The position numbers were made by a program, and so were the translations under genes. 64,000 nt of DNA. Origin: Auanema rhodensis (taxonomy: Eukaryota > Nematoda > Chromadorea > Rhabditida > Rhabditidae). Where the stretch lies: NCBI GenBank assembly GCA_964057225.1, contig OZ059896.1, positions 8,308,001 to 8,372,000 of the forward strand, given 5' to 3'. The notes under the pieces are model-generated. The model had not been told where the DNA came from and searched no databases. It saw nothing but the letters and a program-made list of their open reading frames with translations. Positions 50,701 through 62,032 of this stretch are shown piece after piece (positions within the stretch are counted from its first letter, which is position 1; every line of letters begins with the position of its first letter).

Positions 50701-53700
50701 TTATTTTTTTTTTCTTTTAAAATTTATATTTGAATCTTTTCTTCGTTATATCATCAATTTTACATTCAATTGAGTTTTCAATTTTACAGAAAAATGGAAT
50801 TATATAAATCATCCAAAAGCATTTCTTCATCATCAATCATTTCTTCATTAATTGATTTTAATTTCAAAAATTATATAAACTTGCATAAAGCATAGTTTAT
50901 ATATTATCTTAAAATAATATTAAAAGTCATAAAATGAGATTAAAATTGCTGATAAAGTAATTTTTAAAAAAATGGATTGAGAAAATGAAAAAGTAGTAAA
51001 TGCTATCTACGAATGTATGGTTCACCCAAAAAATGTATGGATGTTGATGACTTCAAAGTTAGGATACAACTTGCACTCACATCACAAACAAACACTCACC
51101 CTCACATATTCACTCTCATTCACTCACTTGCTCACTCATTCACTTACACATGCACACACACACACACACATGCACATACATCATCACTCGCACGATTTTA
51201 AAGTTTCTTCTTAGCACTACCTGCACACCTCACTCACCACATACATGCACACACATATGCACCATATATACACGTATCTTCACATCATTTATTCAGATTT
51301 TGTATTTTATGTGTATTATTCACATAATTATATGAAAAAATGACGAATACAATGTTTTGCACTCGCACATACACACTTCAAAATTGAAAAGTTTTATGCA
51401 CATTAGCACCTTCACTTTGCACTCGCACGTATCACAACTTCTTCTGTCGGAAACGGTTTTTTGGGATTTTATCACTTGTACCACTCGCACACACAATTCT
51501 ATACATTTTAACGCCATTAGTATAGTATTAATTGGTTATTAATAGTTAGCATAGTTTAGTAGATTTACAGTTTAGTCCTTGCTCATATGTTACTGATCCA
51601 CTACTGTAATGGTGCTACCTCATTTGTTCTTCATTGTTCTACTAGAAATTTATTTCACAAAAACGCATGTAATGCTTCCAATCAACGATTGAACTTAACT
51701 TCACTGTTCATTTTGTCCCTCTGTTGTGCCAGGTTGTTTTTTTGATTTGTTTGTTTGTTTGTTTGTTGGGCTCCCTAGACCACAGCTTATTGTCACATAT
51801 ACACACAACAGTACACCTTTTCTGTCTAATTATATATTTTTCCCTTTTCTTGCTTGAAACGTTAACATGCTATATGCTTGATCAGTAATACAGTCTGGAA
51901 CTTAAGTTCGATAGAGCTGAAACAATTTAAGGCAAAAGAAGAACAAATATAAAATTAAGGTTTGCCATATAGGGATAAACACAATAAGATTTCATAAAAA
52001 TTTCATAAATTCTATTTATAAATATATTAATTTCAGAATCGTTATCATTCTCATGGCTCATTGGAACAACAAGTCGCGTTTTGCAACAATCTGCAAGAGT
52101 ATTTGTTTCTTTGGATGGTTCATTATATTTGTCATACGTAACACCAGATGATGACGAAAAGTAAATAGTATATAGCTTTCTTTCATTTATATTTTTCAAA
52201 TTATATAGATATGCTTGTGCTCTATCTTTATCTTCGACACAATCCGGACACTATGGCCCATTCTTTCGTCTTCGTGTTGGAGGAGCTCAACCACAAAGCG
52301 CTCCCAGAATAGCAAGCCATTTACCTCAAATCTTTCCGGAAACTCCTACTGTTGATGATACAGTTTATATTGAATGCTTTGCTTATGGAAATCCAGTCCC
52401 TACATACAAATGGACAAGAGTTGATGGGCAACCCTTAAGTTCGAGAGCAACTACAACTAACTTTGGACGCATACTACGCATAGATAATGTTCAGATGTCA
52501 GATTCTGGAAAATATCGATGTACAGCTGGAAATTCGATTAGTGCAGCATATGCTGATGTAGTTTTAATATTGAAATGTATAACTTAATACAATTAGATGA
52601 CATAGTTAATATAATTATTTCAGCACGTCCAACTGTGGTTGTGCCACTATATGATCGTCTGATTCCATCAGAATCAACATTTCATCTGGATTGTCCATTA
52701 TCAAATGCTGATCGTCATTCCACAATTGAATGGTTCAAAGATGCTAACCCAATTGTTCCATTGTTGATGAAGCCAGATGAGAGAAGTCGTTATAAAGTAG
52801 AGGATAGTCGGTAAGTTTTTGAAGATATAAGATTTTAATAAAATAATGAAACAACAGAGCTTATTTAAATATTTTTAGACTAACTGTTATTGGGACAAGA
52901 ACAACCGACTCAGGAATTTATGAATGTATAATTAGTAATGAAATTGGAGTCTCAATTAGTTCAGCTCATGTTTATGTGAAAGACGTTGTCCCGGCTTTTC
53001 CTCCCCAAGCAATGCCATTGAAAGTTTATGCTATAAAAGGATCAAACTTGGTATTTTAAACAATTTATGCTAATTATATGTTAATTCAATAATGTTTTTC
53101 AGAACATTCCTTGTATATACCAAGCTTCACCACATGGTCATAGTAAATGGACAGATGCCGGAGGAAACAAAATTCCACATAAGGGACGTGTGAGAGAAGA
53201 TCATGGTGCATTGATAATTCAAGATGTTCTAACAGGTACAATATATAATATATAAAAATAAAATTTCTTACCCATATGATATAGATGATGAAGGACTATT
53301 TTTCTGTTCTGCTCATAATCGTCTTGGACGTGCTCATGCTCAAGTTTTGCTTGTTGTTGTAGGTAAGTTAATTTTTAAAAAAAATCATGCTTTCATTAAT
53401 CCATATATTGTACAACTTCATATTCTATAATTTTGCAGAAAAACCACGACTACGTGTGAAAACTCAAAAAGGGCGAACTCCAGGAACATCAAATTTGACT
53501 TGCGAAGTTGAATTAGAATGTGAAACTGGATGCCCCGAACCATTGATGAGTTGGTATCTTGATGATAAGCCATTAGCACATAAAACTAAAAATCACATGA
53601 CGACTAAGATTCACGAACATAAGAAATCTTCTGGACATAGTCGTTACACAGTAAATCATAAAATGGATATAGAGGCAATATTATATATTGTTTTCTTATT

Positions 53701-55496
53701 AATAATTTTTATATTTTAGATTCCTCATTCTGATAAATATTGGGGACGTTTTGCATGCTCTTCTATTATTGGTGGAGCATCTGTAGAATTACCTAATAAA
53801 TCTACACCACCCCCTCCTGTTTCGTTGACCGTTTCTACAAAAAATAATTCAATTTATTTATCTTGGAAGAAACCTCCATCTCATAGAGAACCGAGAGATT
53901 ATCAGGTAGTTTTAATTATGAATACTTATCTGAAATATTGTCTATAGGATGATGGAGTTAAAGGATATTTGGTGGAACTTCGAACTCGTTCAGATCGGCA
54001 ATGGAGAAGCTTGCCGCGAGATGTGATATCTAAATCTGAAGCCGAAGGATTTCAGCTTAATTCTTTGATCCCCAATAATGATTATCAGTTCCGAGTTAGA
54101 TCATTAGATTCTACATCTCTTGGAGAGCCTTCAGCTCCAACTGATTGGATTCATACACCACCATCAGCTCCACAGGATCCTATTGAAGATCTTAACTGGA
54201 AAATCATTGATCCCGCTACAATTCTTGTTGAATGGAAACCAATTGAACAGCAGCACAAGTCTGGAGATAACTTACGTTACCGTGTCACTTGGAGCGAATC
54301 TTCGATTGATGATCAATCAACTGAAATATCATCACATGTTATGACGCATCATTTAGGTAAAAAAATTGTTTTTCTACTTCAAATAAACCGACATATTTCA
54401 TACAGATTCTAAGCTTTCTCAAGCAATTGTTCGTCTCAATTCAACGGAAGGTTGTCGAGCAGTTGCATTGGCCGTTCGTCCAATGAACGATGAAGGTCTT
54501 TCATCAACAAGTACGGATACCGTAGCTTTGATAAGCAGTACAGGTTTATTTTAAAGTAGAATAAAATGTTAATATTAGTATTTTCTAGGAAAATTACGAG
54601 CTGTAGATATTCTATCAATTTCTGCACTTAATGGTACTCATATTCATCTTAAATGGCATTGGGTCGGTGAAAATGAATGTCATTCGTCCCATGCTGTTAA
54701 GGTAACTATTTTATTTGAAATTTCATTCTAATTATAATTTCAGATAATTTGCAAGGCCCATAATCATGAAGATCAAACGGTGATGGTAGCTTCACATCTA
54801 TCAGAGTGGACATTAGGAGACTTAGAGCCAGATACTATTTACTCTTGCTCATTAATGCCTTACAACAATAAGGTGAAATTAAATTTAATTTCAATTTCAT
54901 CGAAAAACTTTTTTCAGGGTAATCATGGAGAACAAAGTACTATCAGAAAAATTCAAACAAAGCAATATCCACCATCTGAAGCACCAGAAATTACGAAGCT
55001 ATCTCTCAAACCATTGACTGGTGACAGTGAATATACAACACTATTAGAATGGTCTGCTGTAGAATTGCAACATGGTAATAGTTCGATAGAGACAACAGGT
55101 TATAAGGTGAATATTTACATTTTTCATATAATTAGTATAATAATAATATTTACAGATATATATCTACATTTCTGAAACAGCTTCCGAAGCAGTTGTGCTG
55201 TCTATGCCTAATGAGCGGTTAACAAATCCAGAAAAACCATCAGCACGACTTGATGGTTTACGATTAATGTATATGTATACTATACAGGTTAGTAATCTCA
55301 TCTTTATTTATTATATTGAATGAATTTCAACATATACTTTCAGGTAGCTGCTTATAACGAAGGCGGAATCGGACCTTTGAGTGCACCAAAAACAATTAGG
55401 TTAGGTACATCCTCAACATTGGATTCCAGTTCTTCTTTATCTAGTTTATATATTACTTTGCTAACCGTTGTCATTACAAGATTAATTATTGTTTAA
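41296..55496 (+). CDS. Contactin (CTLD + 6 Ig + 4 FN3, GPI-type tail)
   Basis: Complete 23-exon model, 1187 residues: 41296-41350, 42987-43072, 43152-43232, 43277-43377, 44031-44128, 44174-44310, 44364-44500, 44576-44697, 52037-52160, 52209-52576, 52624-52810, 52879-53050, 53103-53235, 53285-53362, 53439-53674, 53720-53905, 53948-54356, 54406-54543, 54589-54701, 54744-54872, 54918-55106, 55156-55287, 55344-55496. Neuronal cell-surface adhesion protein. Signal peptide 1-18 (MNWPVLILSFIHLSSCFS); C-type-lectin-like domain about 20-135; Ig1 141-232, Ig2 236-325, Ig3 335-432, Ig4 436-532, Ig5 534-627, Ig6 628-725, each with its Cys-Trp-Cys core; FN3 repeats about 733-1150; Ser-rich linker and hydrophobic end at 1160-1187 with no cytoplasmic tail, as in GPI-anchored contactins. 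Drosophila Contactin has this order. Exon 15 probably uses a GC donor. The symbol assumes a nematode host. Confidence 0.85.
41351..42986 (+). other. First intron of contactin, 1.6 kb, with GC-richer island
   Basis: The intron separates the signal-peptide exon from the lectin-like domain. Positions about 41640-41960 are much richer in G and C than the surroundings, with repeated AGCTGG and CCGTC words. An open frame of 102 codons at 41588-41896 crosses the island, but its product resembles nothing I know. A first-intron enhancer is the simplest reading. Confidence 0.45.
47679..47718. repeat. (GA)n microsatellite
   Basis: About 40 nt of uninterrupted GA in the large contactin intron. Confidence 0.95.
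51074..51300. repeat. Cryptic CACTCA / (AC)n repeat
   Basis: Degenerate CACTCA/CATTCACT units surround an (AC)n core at about 51152-51168. The related word CACTCGCAC appears within and around this block (about 51184, 51360, 51420, 51482, and further left at 48892). Confidence 0.7.
53675..53719 (+). other. Probable GC-AG intron of contactin
   Basis: The preferred exon 15 end is GATATAGAG followed by GCAATA, giving a 45-nt intron ending TATTTTAG. This retains MDIEIPHSDKYWGRFAC, which fits the E-F strand pattern of Ig6. The alternative GT donor at 53651 would drop eight residues from that pattern and make a 69-nt intron. Confidence 0.5.
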
Positions 55497-56300
55497 ATTC
55501 TAGAATTTAAACAAAGATTTATCTGTAAATCATATGCCGACCGGTTCGGGTGTTAGTCACCGTTGTTTTGCTCAGTCTTAGTACTTTGTTAATCTTTCAT
55601 GTTTTTTTTTCCTGAAGCTCTTCCAACTTCACTTATACACACAATTTTAAATATTATATAATTGTATAATTATTCAAATATTTCATTTGTTTATTTACTC
55701 ATTGTGTGTGTTTTTGATTGTCAATAGCTGCCAAACTTACCCATCTCATCATTGCATTGCTTCAAACCGGTGCCATAGCATTTCATAATTTTTCCTTCTA
55801 AATATGACACAGATTATATTGTTATTATAATAATTATTATAAAAGTTTTAAAATATTATATATATCAAGTAGTACAAACAAGGAAAAGAAAACGAAAAAT
55901 GGAATTTCAAATATTTCATCTAAAAAGGCTTAAAAAGTTTTAAACTTGTAAGGCACCCTCCAACAGAAGAGATAAATTCTTGATTTTGGGATCAGAACTT
56001 GGATAAAAAAAAGTTGAAGCATACGCCACAAAAAGCTGACGATGGTTCCGATCCAAGTACTCAGCGACCCGAAATCTTGGCTTGTGATCACTGACTGGGT
56101 TACAGCTCATTTTCATTCATTGTTATCCTTATAACAAAAAATTAAAAAACTGATTTATTCATACTTATCTTTACTCATCTATACAGATTTTCATATAAAG
56201 ACACTATTGAGTTGAAATATAGCACTTCAACCTCATATTCATATACATATAATATATAAAATATTATTAAAATTGTTTTTGAAATATAATTTCTATCATC
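55497..56300. other. Convergent intergenic region, contactin and ion channel
   Basis: About 800 bp containing both 3' UTRs. No coding potential was seen. A moderately GC-richer patch lies at 55535-56110. I could not assign a canonical AATAAA to contactin with confidence. Confidence 0.55.
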
Positions 56301-58967
56301 TTATACAGGTGAAGGGTCATCTTCTATAGCAGCTGAAAGACTTGATAAATAATATCCCCAATATCTAAACATAATAGTTTAACTTAAATTTTAAAATCTC
56401 TATCTCACATGATATTGAATAAGCAGTACGAGGTCGGAAATAGAATAGCACTAGAATTTAGTATATATTAGTAAAATTATATGATAGTATGATGATACCT
56501 ATAAAAATCTACAGTTTCCGGTCTTAATGGTCCTAATGCTCTCCATTTTGTTTTAATTGTAGACCAAATGCCGTTACGACGTCGTCGTCTTGGTACTGGA
56601 TACGGAACCTCAACTTCCATAGTTGAGGAAGTTTCTGGGACTGGCGGAGTAATCTCCTAAATGTTTATTTTGTTGAAAATTCTATCAAAATCATTGTTTG
56701 AATGCTTCATACCGGCTGAGAATTTCTTAAGGAATGAATCCGTTTGTCTACCCAAAACTAAAAAATGTTCGTATGAATAACTTCAGTTTTACATGAAATA
56801 CCTGACGTAACTCCATGTGCGGACTTGTTTGTATTCCTTTCCAGGAAAACTCTTCATCATCTTCTTCTTCACGAATTCTTCTTTTCTTTGTTTTAGGTGG
56901 TAGACCATCATTTCGAGACATAAAGCCGACAACAGCCAATTCCAAAAGAGACAGAAAAATGAATAACATTCCACTAAAAGTCATTCATATTTTAATAGAT
57001 CGTAGAATACAAAAATCAAATTGTTACCTTAACATCCAAACATCTATAGCTTTTACATATGAGACCCGCGGAAGATTTCTGATAATATTTCCAAATTGAA
57101 AAGTCATAGCTAATAATGAATTAACTCCAAGCATAGTTCGTGCTGGGATGGCCCTAAATATTTCTTTATAAAAACTATTTTTATTTAAATATAACCTTGG
57201 ACCAAGATAAAATGAAATCCAGGAAATCACTATAGTGACCATAGTTGGAATGTAACCCTGAAGTATGTACCATCCATAACGACGCTTGAACACAAATGCA
57301 ACAGTGAGTTCGTCCCACCATCCAGCCGGATACATCTGAAAGCATATGTTGCACAGTGCAGAAAGCTTCAAATAGTCACATACCTGTTCAACAGCTATTA
57401 CACTAAAGTTTACCATTTCAAAATCTGGTAACTGAATGGTTTTTAAAAGCATTACAGGATATGGCTGATTCCATTGCATTCGAACTTCACCCGTATTGTA
57501 ATTATAACTAAAGTTATTAGTATTTCAATAGATAATCGTCAGAAGCTTACGATTCGAATGTTAAAAAACATTTTTGTTTGTCGAATGGAAATCGTTTAAG
57601 ATTCATATCACAGGGCCCTGTTAGCTTCATTCTATAGTTTGTCCAAAGAGTTCCATTAGAAAATACCATTAAGAATACATTTCTATAGAGCATTATTTGG
57701 ATTTCAATACAATATATTTCATATAATAACCTGAATGGCGATTCGTGGATAGCTGCATTTTTCGAATTAATGAAACAAGTATTTGGAATCCATAATTTTT
57801 GAAGAACTTTATCATCGAAAGAAATATTTGATTTACATGGATTCATGTAATCGAACACCAGAGCAGGGTCTTCCCAAAATTCATTAATATACAAATCTGT
57901 AAAAGGAAATTTATTTCAAAATATTGTTTTTATTTATTTATTTATGCTCATATTTATATTCCTAGTACAAAATTTTTTATAGCTTTCAATTGAAAAACTT
58001 GAAATATTTTCAAATTTTATCGTAAGCACGAGTTTTGCAAAAAAAAAAACTTTAAAAAACATATACTGATAAAGAGAGAAAAATATAGAAGAGATCAGAA
58101 AAAAACTAGTAAAAAGAAGAGAGAGAAGGAGGTGAAAGATAGAGAAAAAGATTGCATGCTGTTTATGTAAACCAAAAGTTGAATTTGGTGACCCCGAAGT
58201 TGATTGAGGAAGAGAGACAAGAAATTGAATTCGATGAGCAAATGATAGTTGTTGAAATAGTGTGAAGACGTTTGAGATCTTACTCACATCGGCCAGTTTC
58301 CGAAAAGGCAAAAAACAGAAAAGCAGAAATTGTTTTGAAATTTAGAATTGCATACAGATAGTATAGAAGGAATAAAAAAAGCAAACCTATTTCAAAGTCT
58401 TGAGTTAGTTCAGAAACTGCTGTAACTTCTTGAACCCACATATCTACACGAACTTGTGTAGGATGGGATGGAAGATAATGCTGAATATATGACCATAGCA
58501 TGTGTTAAGAATAGACATATTTACCTTATTATATGTATCCTTGAGCAAACTGTTTATAATATCAGTATCATTAGCACAATTGATATCTGGTCTACCATGG
58601 CCACCATATGATGACAATAATTCTGTCAGTAATGAAACCATCACCCAACCAGGATGGCTCATCTGAAAAAAAAAAGAAATGAAAGTATCCGTTAAACATT
58701 TTTTTTTTTGAATTTAATGGAATGGTTGAACATACATTTCAAAAATTTTATTGAATTGTGAGAGTATATTCTATTCTCACTTAACCTAATCCCTATTCCA
58801 CTTAAAGGTCGAAAAAAAGTTTTTTTTTCAGGAATGCATTAATCTAGGATTCGATACGAAGGAGTAGAAATTTTAAGTGAAAAAAAAACAAAAAAATAAT
58901 GAACAAAATGGAGAACTGGGAAAGCTTCTATAAATACTTCAAAACTTACCCAAAACGATGTCTTCAT
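56301..58967 (-). CDS. Anion-type Cys-loop ligand-gated ion channel subunit
   Basis: Fourteen minus-strand exons give 472 residues: 58967-58950, 58662-58525, 58480-58387, 57896-57731, 57682-57551, 57507-57384, 57335-57196, 57153-57028, 56973-56802, 56757-56713, 56656-56499, 56450-56409, 56364-56301. The thirteen coordinates given cover the whole coding sequence; if a leader is spliced directly to 58662, the first is non-coding. Extracellular ligand-binding domain with the Cys-loop C163-C177 (13 residues between, FPFD inside). TM1 near 247-268, TM2 272-295, TM3 306-330, TM4 437-460 ([15 protein letters not shown]). The PAR motif before TM2 (274-276) marks chloride-selective channels. The TM3-TM4 loop is about 100 residues with an EEEDDEE run and an Arg-rich segment. 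The TM2-TM3 sequence [23 protein letters not shown] recalls nematode acetylcholine-gated chloride channels (ACC/LGC-46 group) and arthropod pH-gated relatives. The ligand is unproven. Confidence 0.85.
56409..56450 (-). other. 42-nt exon encoding the core of TM4
   Basis: Preceded by AATTCTAG and followed by GTGAGATA, it joins flanking exons in frame (phases 2 and 2) and restores [23 protein letters not shown]-type TM4 in pieces. Without it the protein would join FYR directly to YWGYYL and lack TM4. It is easily missed by gene finders. Confidence 0.8.
57154..57195 (-). other. 42-nt stop-free in-frame intron in the channel gene
   Basis: GT-AG intron within the TM1-TM2 linker. Removing it gives [14 protein letters not shown], matching the family; reading through would insert 14 residues before the PAR motif without a frame change. 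Confidence 0.75.
57683..57730 (-). other. 48-nt stop-free in-frame intron in the channel gene
   Basis: GT-AG intron (GTTATTAT...CTCTATAG). Removal gives [16 protein letters not shown], as expected between loop A and the beta-strand ahead of the Cys-loop; retention would add 16 residues in frame. Confidence 0.75.
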
Positions 58968-61131
58968 TATGTTTTAGATAGTATAAAATAAAAAAAGTAT
59001 ATTTAACTCAAACACATCAACATATTACATTGATGGTTCGACTTGTGTAGTCGCCTTGTGAACTATTATGGATGTTAGAGTTGAATGAAGCAAAAGATAG
59101 AAGAGAAGCGAAATCAGAGCAAGCCAACTCGACAATTGGGTTACGACGATTGAACACTTCATAACAGCTCCGACTTCAAGTCTTTTAACGAAAACGGACT
59201 ATTAAGAATAAAAATATATACATTGATATATTTAATAGTTAAATATCAATTATGACACTAATATTAATTTGAGCGAGAGAATAAATTTTTTTTAAATTAA
59301 TCAGAATCGTTTTTTTCTTTTTATTTTGGAGAACAAACATTTCATTTTGCCTATATTCTTATGCATGTATCTATATGTATTTGTTTTTTTAACATAAAAA
59401 TCTAATATATAATTTAGTCTACCTTTCAAAATATTTGATTCTTGATGTTACCAACTCCTGCTAACTGATCATATTATCTGAAGAACACAAAAATATACAT
59501 AAACATAATAACGGTTCAAACATAGTTATAAAAAATTTTAAAAACAAATTATTTGAAATAGTTTAGATAAAGATAGTTTTTTAGAAATTATCAAAGAATA
59601 GAAGAGAGAACAGCTACATTCCAATATGTCAAAATTTATTAGAAAATCGACGACATTTATCATTTTAGGGACATCTTTAGCTTCAATATAGACGAGACAA
59701 AAGAATATTCGGAACTTTTTTTTCTATTTTTTCTTTTAAAACTAGGGCAGCAAAAGTTGTAGAACATGAGCCAGTGAGCTAATATACTAAAACTTCAATA
59801 AAACTTTTACAGAAAAATTAAATAATTTTCTAAAAAGAAAATAATGAATTACAATTTATTACAATCAATCTGAATATTTTTAGTTGAAAAGAAATTTAAA
59901 ACCTCTTATGGTTTAATGTGTTTAACACGAATATTCAGTAACACTTTGTACAGAAGATAAATAATATCCGTGAGAAATAGTTTAAGATATTTTTGAAGTA
60001 ATAGAATAAATTTAACAAAAATTCAAATATGTTAAATGGTCTTTGTGAAACAGAGAGTATAGTACATGTACTGCTTCAATGTATATTCATCAAAAACGAG
60101 AAGAAGATTCACGTTAGTTTAGGTAGAAGTATTCAACCGAAATATTATGACGAAAAAAAATTTTTTTTCAAATTAATTAATTTTCTTAAACTGATTTATA
60201 AAATCAAATAATTGTTTAAAAAAACATTTCGCTGATCTTCACCACTGTTGAGAGATATACTATAATAATCACTTGAATTGTTTAAGCAACTGGAACTTGA
60301 GTTAGAAAAAATAAAAATACTCTACGAAAGGCGAGGTCAGATTGTAGTAGATCTTGCCGTGTGTAGGGAGCAAAGCGAAAAGCAGCAAAGTGTCTGTCAG
60401 CCATTCCTGCCTCTTCTTCTGTCGTCTAACTCAATAATATACGTGGGTCTATGAATATGCATCAGATGCTTCGAATCTGGACTTCTTTTCTTCGTCATCC
60501 AAATCGGGTTATACATAGTAGAAAGTCTCTCATCTCTGCATAAAAGTATTAACGACATGCTTTCCAATCTAATTGAACTTCAATCTCTATTTCATAATAT
60601 AAAACGAAATACTTGAGGAAAAATGAAACGGAACATTAGCTATTGAGACTACAAAGAATAATATTTAGCTACATAGATATATCACATAATTTAGGAAAAA
60701 ATTTATATTATAATCTAAGCTCAGTCTCCGAGGAATTTTGATTTACTAGTGGTTTTTTTAGGATAAATAGCGATACAAGTGGTATACTTGTATCAAGAGT
60801 TTAAGGCAAAAATACCAAAAAGAAAAAGCTTCAGTATGCTCAATAACACACCAGCCTTATACAAAAAGTCGAAATAATAATCTTTTTAACCCTGCTAGTT
60901 AGACGAAGAGAACACGACAAGATGAGGGCAAACGTAATTTGGTCACCGCTAACGCTAAAAGGTAACGGCGCCCTGCAGAAAAATTATAATAAGCAAGAAA
61001 AATCATAATAAAATCTTTTATTTCAAACATTTTAAACAAAACCAAATAGTTATAGCAATTTTAAAATTCAAATTCCAACAGACCCGCATGCCACAAAAAA
61101 AAAACAACAACTAACATTCGAAGCTTATATA
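58968..61131. other. Intergenic region between ion channel and DPH3
   Basis: It contains the 5' flank of the channel and the 3' flank of DPH3. A GC-richer patch at 60340-60560 and another at 60890-60980 stand out, but no exon could be assigned. The open frame at 60029-60211 is lysine/asparagine-rich and not convincing. Confidence 0.5.
61017..61022 (-). terminator. Poly(A) signal of DPH3
   Basis: TTTATT on this strand, that is AATAAA on the minus strand, about 110 nt after the DPH3 stop codon. Confidence 0.55.
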
Positions 61132-61699
61132 TTAAGATGATTCAACAACTGTAGCAGGTGGGTCAGACAGACTTAGAGTTTCCATTTTAATGAATATGTC
61201 AGGATCGTAAATAACCCTAATTATTAGTGAGCAGCTAGGACAAGTAGCAACATCTTCTCCCATTTCTAACATTTCCCTGAAACAAAAAGTAAAATGACCA
61301 AAAATACCTTGAAATCTTAATCCTAATACATCAAATGTTTAAAACTTTATTTTTGGATAGTTCGGGCCGATCGGGTTATTATACTTTCAAAGATACTTAT
61401 TAGTTATTATAGAAAACAAGTCTTGTTTTAATTAGAATATATTTCTAAAATGTCTATAAAATAAAATAAAATTCGTGAATACGGGGCAAAAAAGGTTATT
61501 TCTAGCATTTAATTTATCTTCATTGCTTCTAGCTATATTTATGCAAATTAGATATATATTAAGAAATCGTTTATGATTTTATAGTTACTCACTTCGTAAT
61601 TTCGAAGCGATCGCCACAAGGACATGGATAATGATAAAGCTCATTTTCATCGTCAAATTCAAAGTCTTCTATTTCAACCTCATCATGAAAAACAGCCAT
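61132..61699 (-). CDS. Diphthamide biosynthesis protein 3 (CSL zinc finger)
   Basis: Two exons, 61699-61593 and 61276-61132, encode 83 residues, the usual DPH3 length. The protein starts [18 protein letters not shown], the acidic DPH-type opening, then has the zinc ligands CPCGDRFEI and, after the intron, [16 protein letters not shown]3 supplies electrons to the DPH1/DPH2 radical-SAM enzyme that starts diphthamide formation on elongation factor 2, and (as KTI11) is also linked to Elongator-dependent tRNA modification. It acts in the cytosol. The ATG is six bases after CTACTTTTCAG, a strong acceptor with no visible upstream exon, so a trans-spliced leader is likely. It is divergent from DCAF1, sharing about 330 bp. 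The intron, 316 nt, is longer than most here. Confidence 0.95.
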
Positions 61700-61705
61700 T
61701 CTTAA

Positions 61706-61708
61706 CTG
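61706..61708 (-). other. Likely trans-splice acceptor of DPH3
   Basis: Minus-strand CTACTTTTCAG followed by TTAAGA and the ATG. The site is a good nematode-type acceptor, and no upstream coding exon joins it. Confidence 0.5.
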
Positions 61709-62032
61709 AAAAGTAGTAGAGAAAAATAATTATTTAAAATGAAACTTTAATTTAATTTAAAAACTTAAAAAACTGAAAAAACTTTAAAAAAAAACAACAA
61801 TGAGGGCGTGACATATAACCGTGCACTATACGTGAAAATAACTGCGCGCTCGTTGCAAAACTTGCGAAGTTTAAAAAATATATACGTTTGAAAGCATTTA
61901 AATCTGGATCAGGTGCAAACAGTTGTTTTACTTAAATGAAGCGTAAATAGTTAACCATTATTCAACGTAATATTGATAATCCTCACCGTTTTATTCTTGT
62001 TATTATGTTATTCATATATATTATTATTGTAG
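61709..62032. promoter_or_regulatory. Bidirectional promoter region DPH3 / DCAF1
   Basis: Both genes start from this short interval in opposite directions. It contains an unusually CpG-rich stretch at about 61803-61870, including GCGCGC at 61844-61849, consistent with a housekeeping promoter. The DCAF1 ATG follows immediately after TTATTGTAG, an acceptor-like end. Confidence 0.55.

Larger units (their letters stand above)
44698..52036 (+). other. 7.3-kb intron of contactin inside Ig2
   Basis: The donor follows the first cysteine strand of Ig2 and the acceptor precedes its tryptophan strand. The neighbouring introns are about 45-75 nt. I see no nested gene on either strand. It holds (GA)n at 47679-47718, a C9 run at 46441-46449, ACTC/CA-rich repeat DNA at 51070-51300, and a less AT-rich patch at about 50170-50340. 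Confidence 0.65.

Noticed and set aside
56364-56499. Direct junction of 56499 to 56364 in the channel gene
   Set aside because: It keeps frame but deletes most of TM4. The 42-nt exon at 56409-56450 has good sites on both sides and restores the family sequence.
57934-58311. 125-codon minus-strand frame between channel exons
   Set aside because: It lies in the intron between 58387 and 57896, is Phe/Leu/Ser-rich and interrupts the ligand-binding domain.
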